64,000 nucleotides of DNA from G965212025 sp965237985. Lineage in GTDB: Bacteria > Pseudomonadota > Gammaproteobacteria > Poriferisulfidales > Oxydemutatoraceae. How positions within the stretch are numbered: the stretch's first letter is position 1; each line of letters begins with the position of its first letter. The notes beneath the pieces are model-generated. The model did no database searches and was not told where the DNA came from. It saw nothing but the letters and a program-made list of their open reading frames with translations. Positions 62,695-64,000 of this stretch are shown piece by piece. Where the stretch lies: positions 1,736,001 through 1,800,000 of the forward strand of contig OZ250161.1 in assembly GCA_965237985.1 (NCBI GenBank). Reading direction: 5' to 3'. The position numbers and the translations under genes are program-made.

Positions 62695-64000
62695 TCAGAT
62701 CGGTTGCTTTACAGGAGAGGCCGGTTTTTTATTCAGCCAGGCATCCATAATTTTCCGTGCGGCGGGTGCCGCGTGGCGGGCGCCGCTGCCAGCGTGTTCC
62801 ATGATGACCGCCACAACGATACGAGGGTCATATGCCGGTGCGAAAGTGATAAACAGGGAATGGTTGCGTCGATGCTTGGGTATCTCTTTTTCTTTGTGGT
62901 CCTTGTCCCGATCAATCCTGGTGGTTTGAGACGTCCCGGTTTTGCTGGCCACCAAGTAAGTGATGCCGTTGCGCAAAGCACGGGCCGTTCCTTGCCGGTC
63001 ATGCACGGTATTGACCATCGCCTTTATGACGGCAGACCAATTTTCCGGTTTTAGGGAAATATTTCGGAAAATCTCGGGCTTGATTGGTGACCAGTCGTGC
63101 CGGTTGCTACGGATACCTTTGAGCAGATGGAGTTTGTAAACTACACCACGGTTGGCAAGTGCCATGGTCATTTGTGCCAATTGCAAGGGGGTTGCGGAAA
63201 GAAAAGACTGACCTATTCCTATCAACAGAGTTTCTCCCGGCATCCACGTCACCCCGTACGTTTTCAGCTTCCATTCCGCGGAGGGAACAAGCCCGGCGCT
63301 TTCGCCAGGAAGATCAATGCCGGTCTTTGTTCCCAGCCCAAAATTTTTCAGTGCTGGGTGAATATTTTTCATTCCCAAGCGGTTTGCCAGTTCGTAGAAA
63401 TAGTAATCACAGGACCGGCTGATCGCTTCATTCAGGCTGACAAGCCCGTGCCCACCTGGTTTCCAGTCGTAAAAGACCTGGCCGCTGCTTCCGGCGATGG
63501 TGTATACCTCTGCGGCGTACATGAATTCATCCACCTTGATCACCTCCGTCTCCAACCCCTGTAACGCAATAACCGGTTTGACAACGGAAGCCGGTGGGTA
63601 GGTCCCAGATATCGCACGGTTGAACAGAGGACCTCGAGAATCAGATTTGAGCAGATCGTAGCTATGTTTGTCCATGCCGCGGGAAAACCAGTTGGGATCG
63701 AAAGAAGGTTTGCTGACGAGAGCCAGGATTTCTCCGTTACGAGGGTCCAACGCGACCACTGCTCCCTCATAATCGCCAAGGGCAGCGTAAGCCACACTTT
63801 GCAGTTCAATGTCTATGGTGAGTTGCAAGTCGTTGCCTGGCAGCGGATTCTGTCCTCCAATCTGACGAATGACACGGCCGTGCGCATTGATTTCCACCTG
63901 TTGCATTCCGGGAAACCCGTGAAGCAATTTTTCGTATTGTTTTTCGATGCCGGTTTTCCCGGTCCGTCTGGTGGCAAGGTAAGTTGCCTTGTCGATTTTC
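62695..64000 (-). CDS. mrdA: Penicillin-binding protein 2 (partial, 5' end outside)
   Basis: PBP2 is the transpeptidase of the elongation complex. The frame is open to the edge of the window; about 434 C-terminal residues are present. The active Ser is in TYPPASVVKP (SVVK), the second motif in SRSCDYYFYEL, and KTG in VASKTGTSQ. The upstream part RTGKTGIEKQYEKLLHG is the end of the pedestal domain. The short C-terminus PVKQPI is close to the stop. It heads the murein operon with mrdB. Confidence 0.96.
   Translation of the reverse strand, partial: KIDKATYLATRRTGKTGIEKQYEKLLHGFPGMQQVEINAHGRVIRQIGGQNPLPGNDLQLTIDIELQSVAYAALGDYEGAVVALDPRNGEILALVSKPSFDPNWFSRGMDKHSYDLLKSDSRGPLFNRAISGTYPPASVVKPVIALQGLETEVIKVDEFMYAAEVYTIAGSSGQVFYDWKPGGHGLVSLNEAISRSCDYYFYELANRLGMKNIHPALKNFGLGTKTGIDLPGESAGLVPSAEWKLKTYGVTWMPGETLLIGIGQSFLSATPLQLAQMTMALANRGVVYKLHLLKGIRSNRHDWSPIKPEIFRNISLKPENWSAVIKAMVNTVHDRQGTARALRNGITYLVASKTGTSQTTRIDRDKDHKEKEIPKHRRNHSLFITFAPAYDPRIVVAVIMEHAGSGARHAAPAARKIMDAWLNKKPASPVKQPI

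Overview
The window looks like a chromosomal segment of a gammaproteobacterium of moderate GC content. The evidence is the gene order rlmE-ftsH-glmM-tpiA-secG-tRNA-Leu(GAG), which is the classical gammaproteobacterial arrangement with folP missing, and the minus-strand wall cluster mrdA-mrdB-mltB-rlpA-dacA-dat. Salvage by AmgK/MurU, choline uptake and oxidation, and an Rhs protein with large secreted repeat proteins suggest a free-living or host-associated marine-type organism. I cannot assign a genus.

Layout. 1-8.4 kb: housekeeping genes on the plus strand (3' end of polA, an ABC exporter, rlmE, ftsH, glmM, tpiA, secG). 8.4-11.2 kb: a 17-copy tandem array of tRNA-Leu(GAG) in units of about 166 bp, each carrying the last bases of secG. 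11.2-12.5 kb: non-coding DNA with three 272-bp repeats. 12.5-14.0 kb: a CPA2-type cation/proton antiporter, followed by about 1 kb containing a decayed pentapeptide-repeat gene. 15.0-25.4 kb: a choline/glycine betaine locus, with choV, choW and choX on the minus strand, and betB and betA on the plus strand. betB has an apparent one-base frameshift at its start and the 5' end of betA is present three times in tandem. A six-copy 267/268-bp array and a second choX follow. 25.5-27.2 kb: a two-gene module of a DUF4411 PIN-like protein and an XRE/ImmA-IrrE protein. 27.8 kb: initiator tRNA with a visible promoter and terminator.

28.2-56.9 kb is an accessory surface/secretion region. It holds a lipoprotein, a roughly 2,160-residue SpvB/FG-GAP/Rhs protein, a dockerin-like secreted protein, and two giant secreted proteins (2,735 and about 2,340 residues). 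The giant proteins carry near-perfect internal repeats (about 665 and 245 residues) and share a C-terminal module and a two-segment hydrophobic tail. Between them lie amgK-murU and a complete IS481-family element with a 7-bp target duplication.

57.2-64.0 kb: the cell-elongation and murein cluster on the minus strand, ending in a partial mrdA. A 472-bp tandem duplication copies the mltB 3' end into the mltB-rlpA junction.

The unifying feature is tandem duplication at every scale: 5-bp, 8-bp and 12-bp minisatellites, 166-, 230-, 268-, 272- and 472-bp units, and 735-bp and 2-kb repeats inside genes. The tRNA-Leu array and the in-line, translationally overlapping 5' copies of betA are the most unusual items. 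All functional calls come from reading motifs and gene order. No database search was run.
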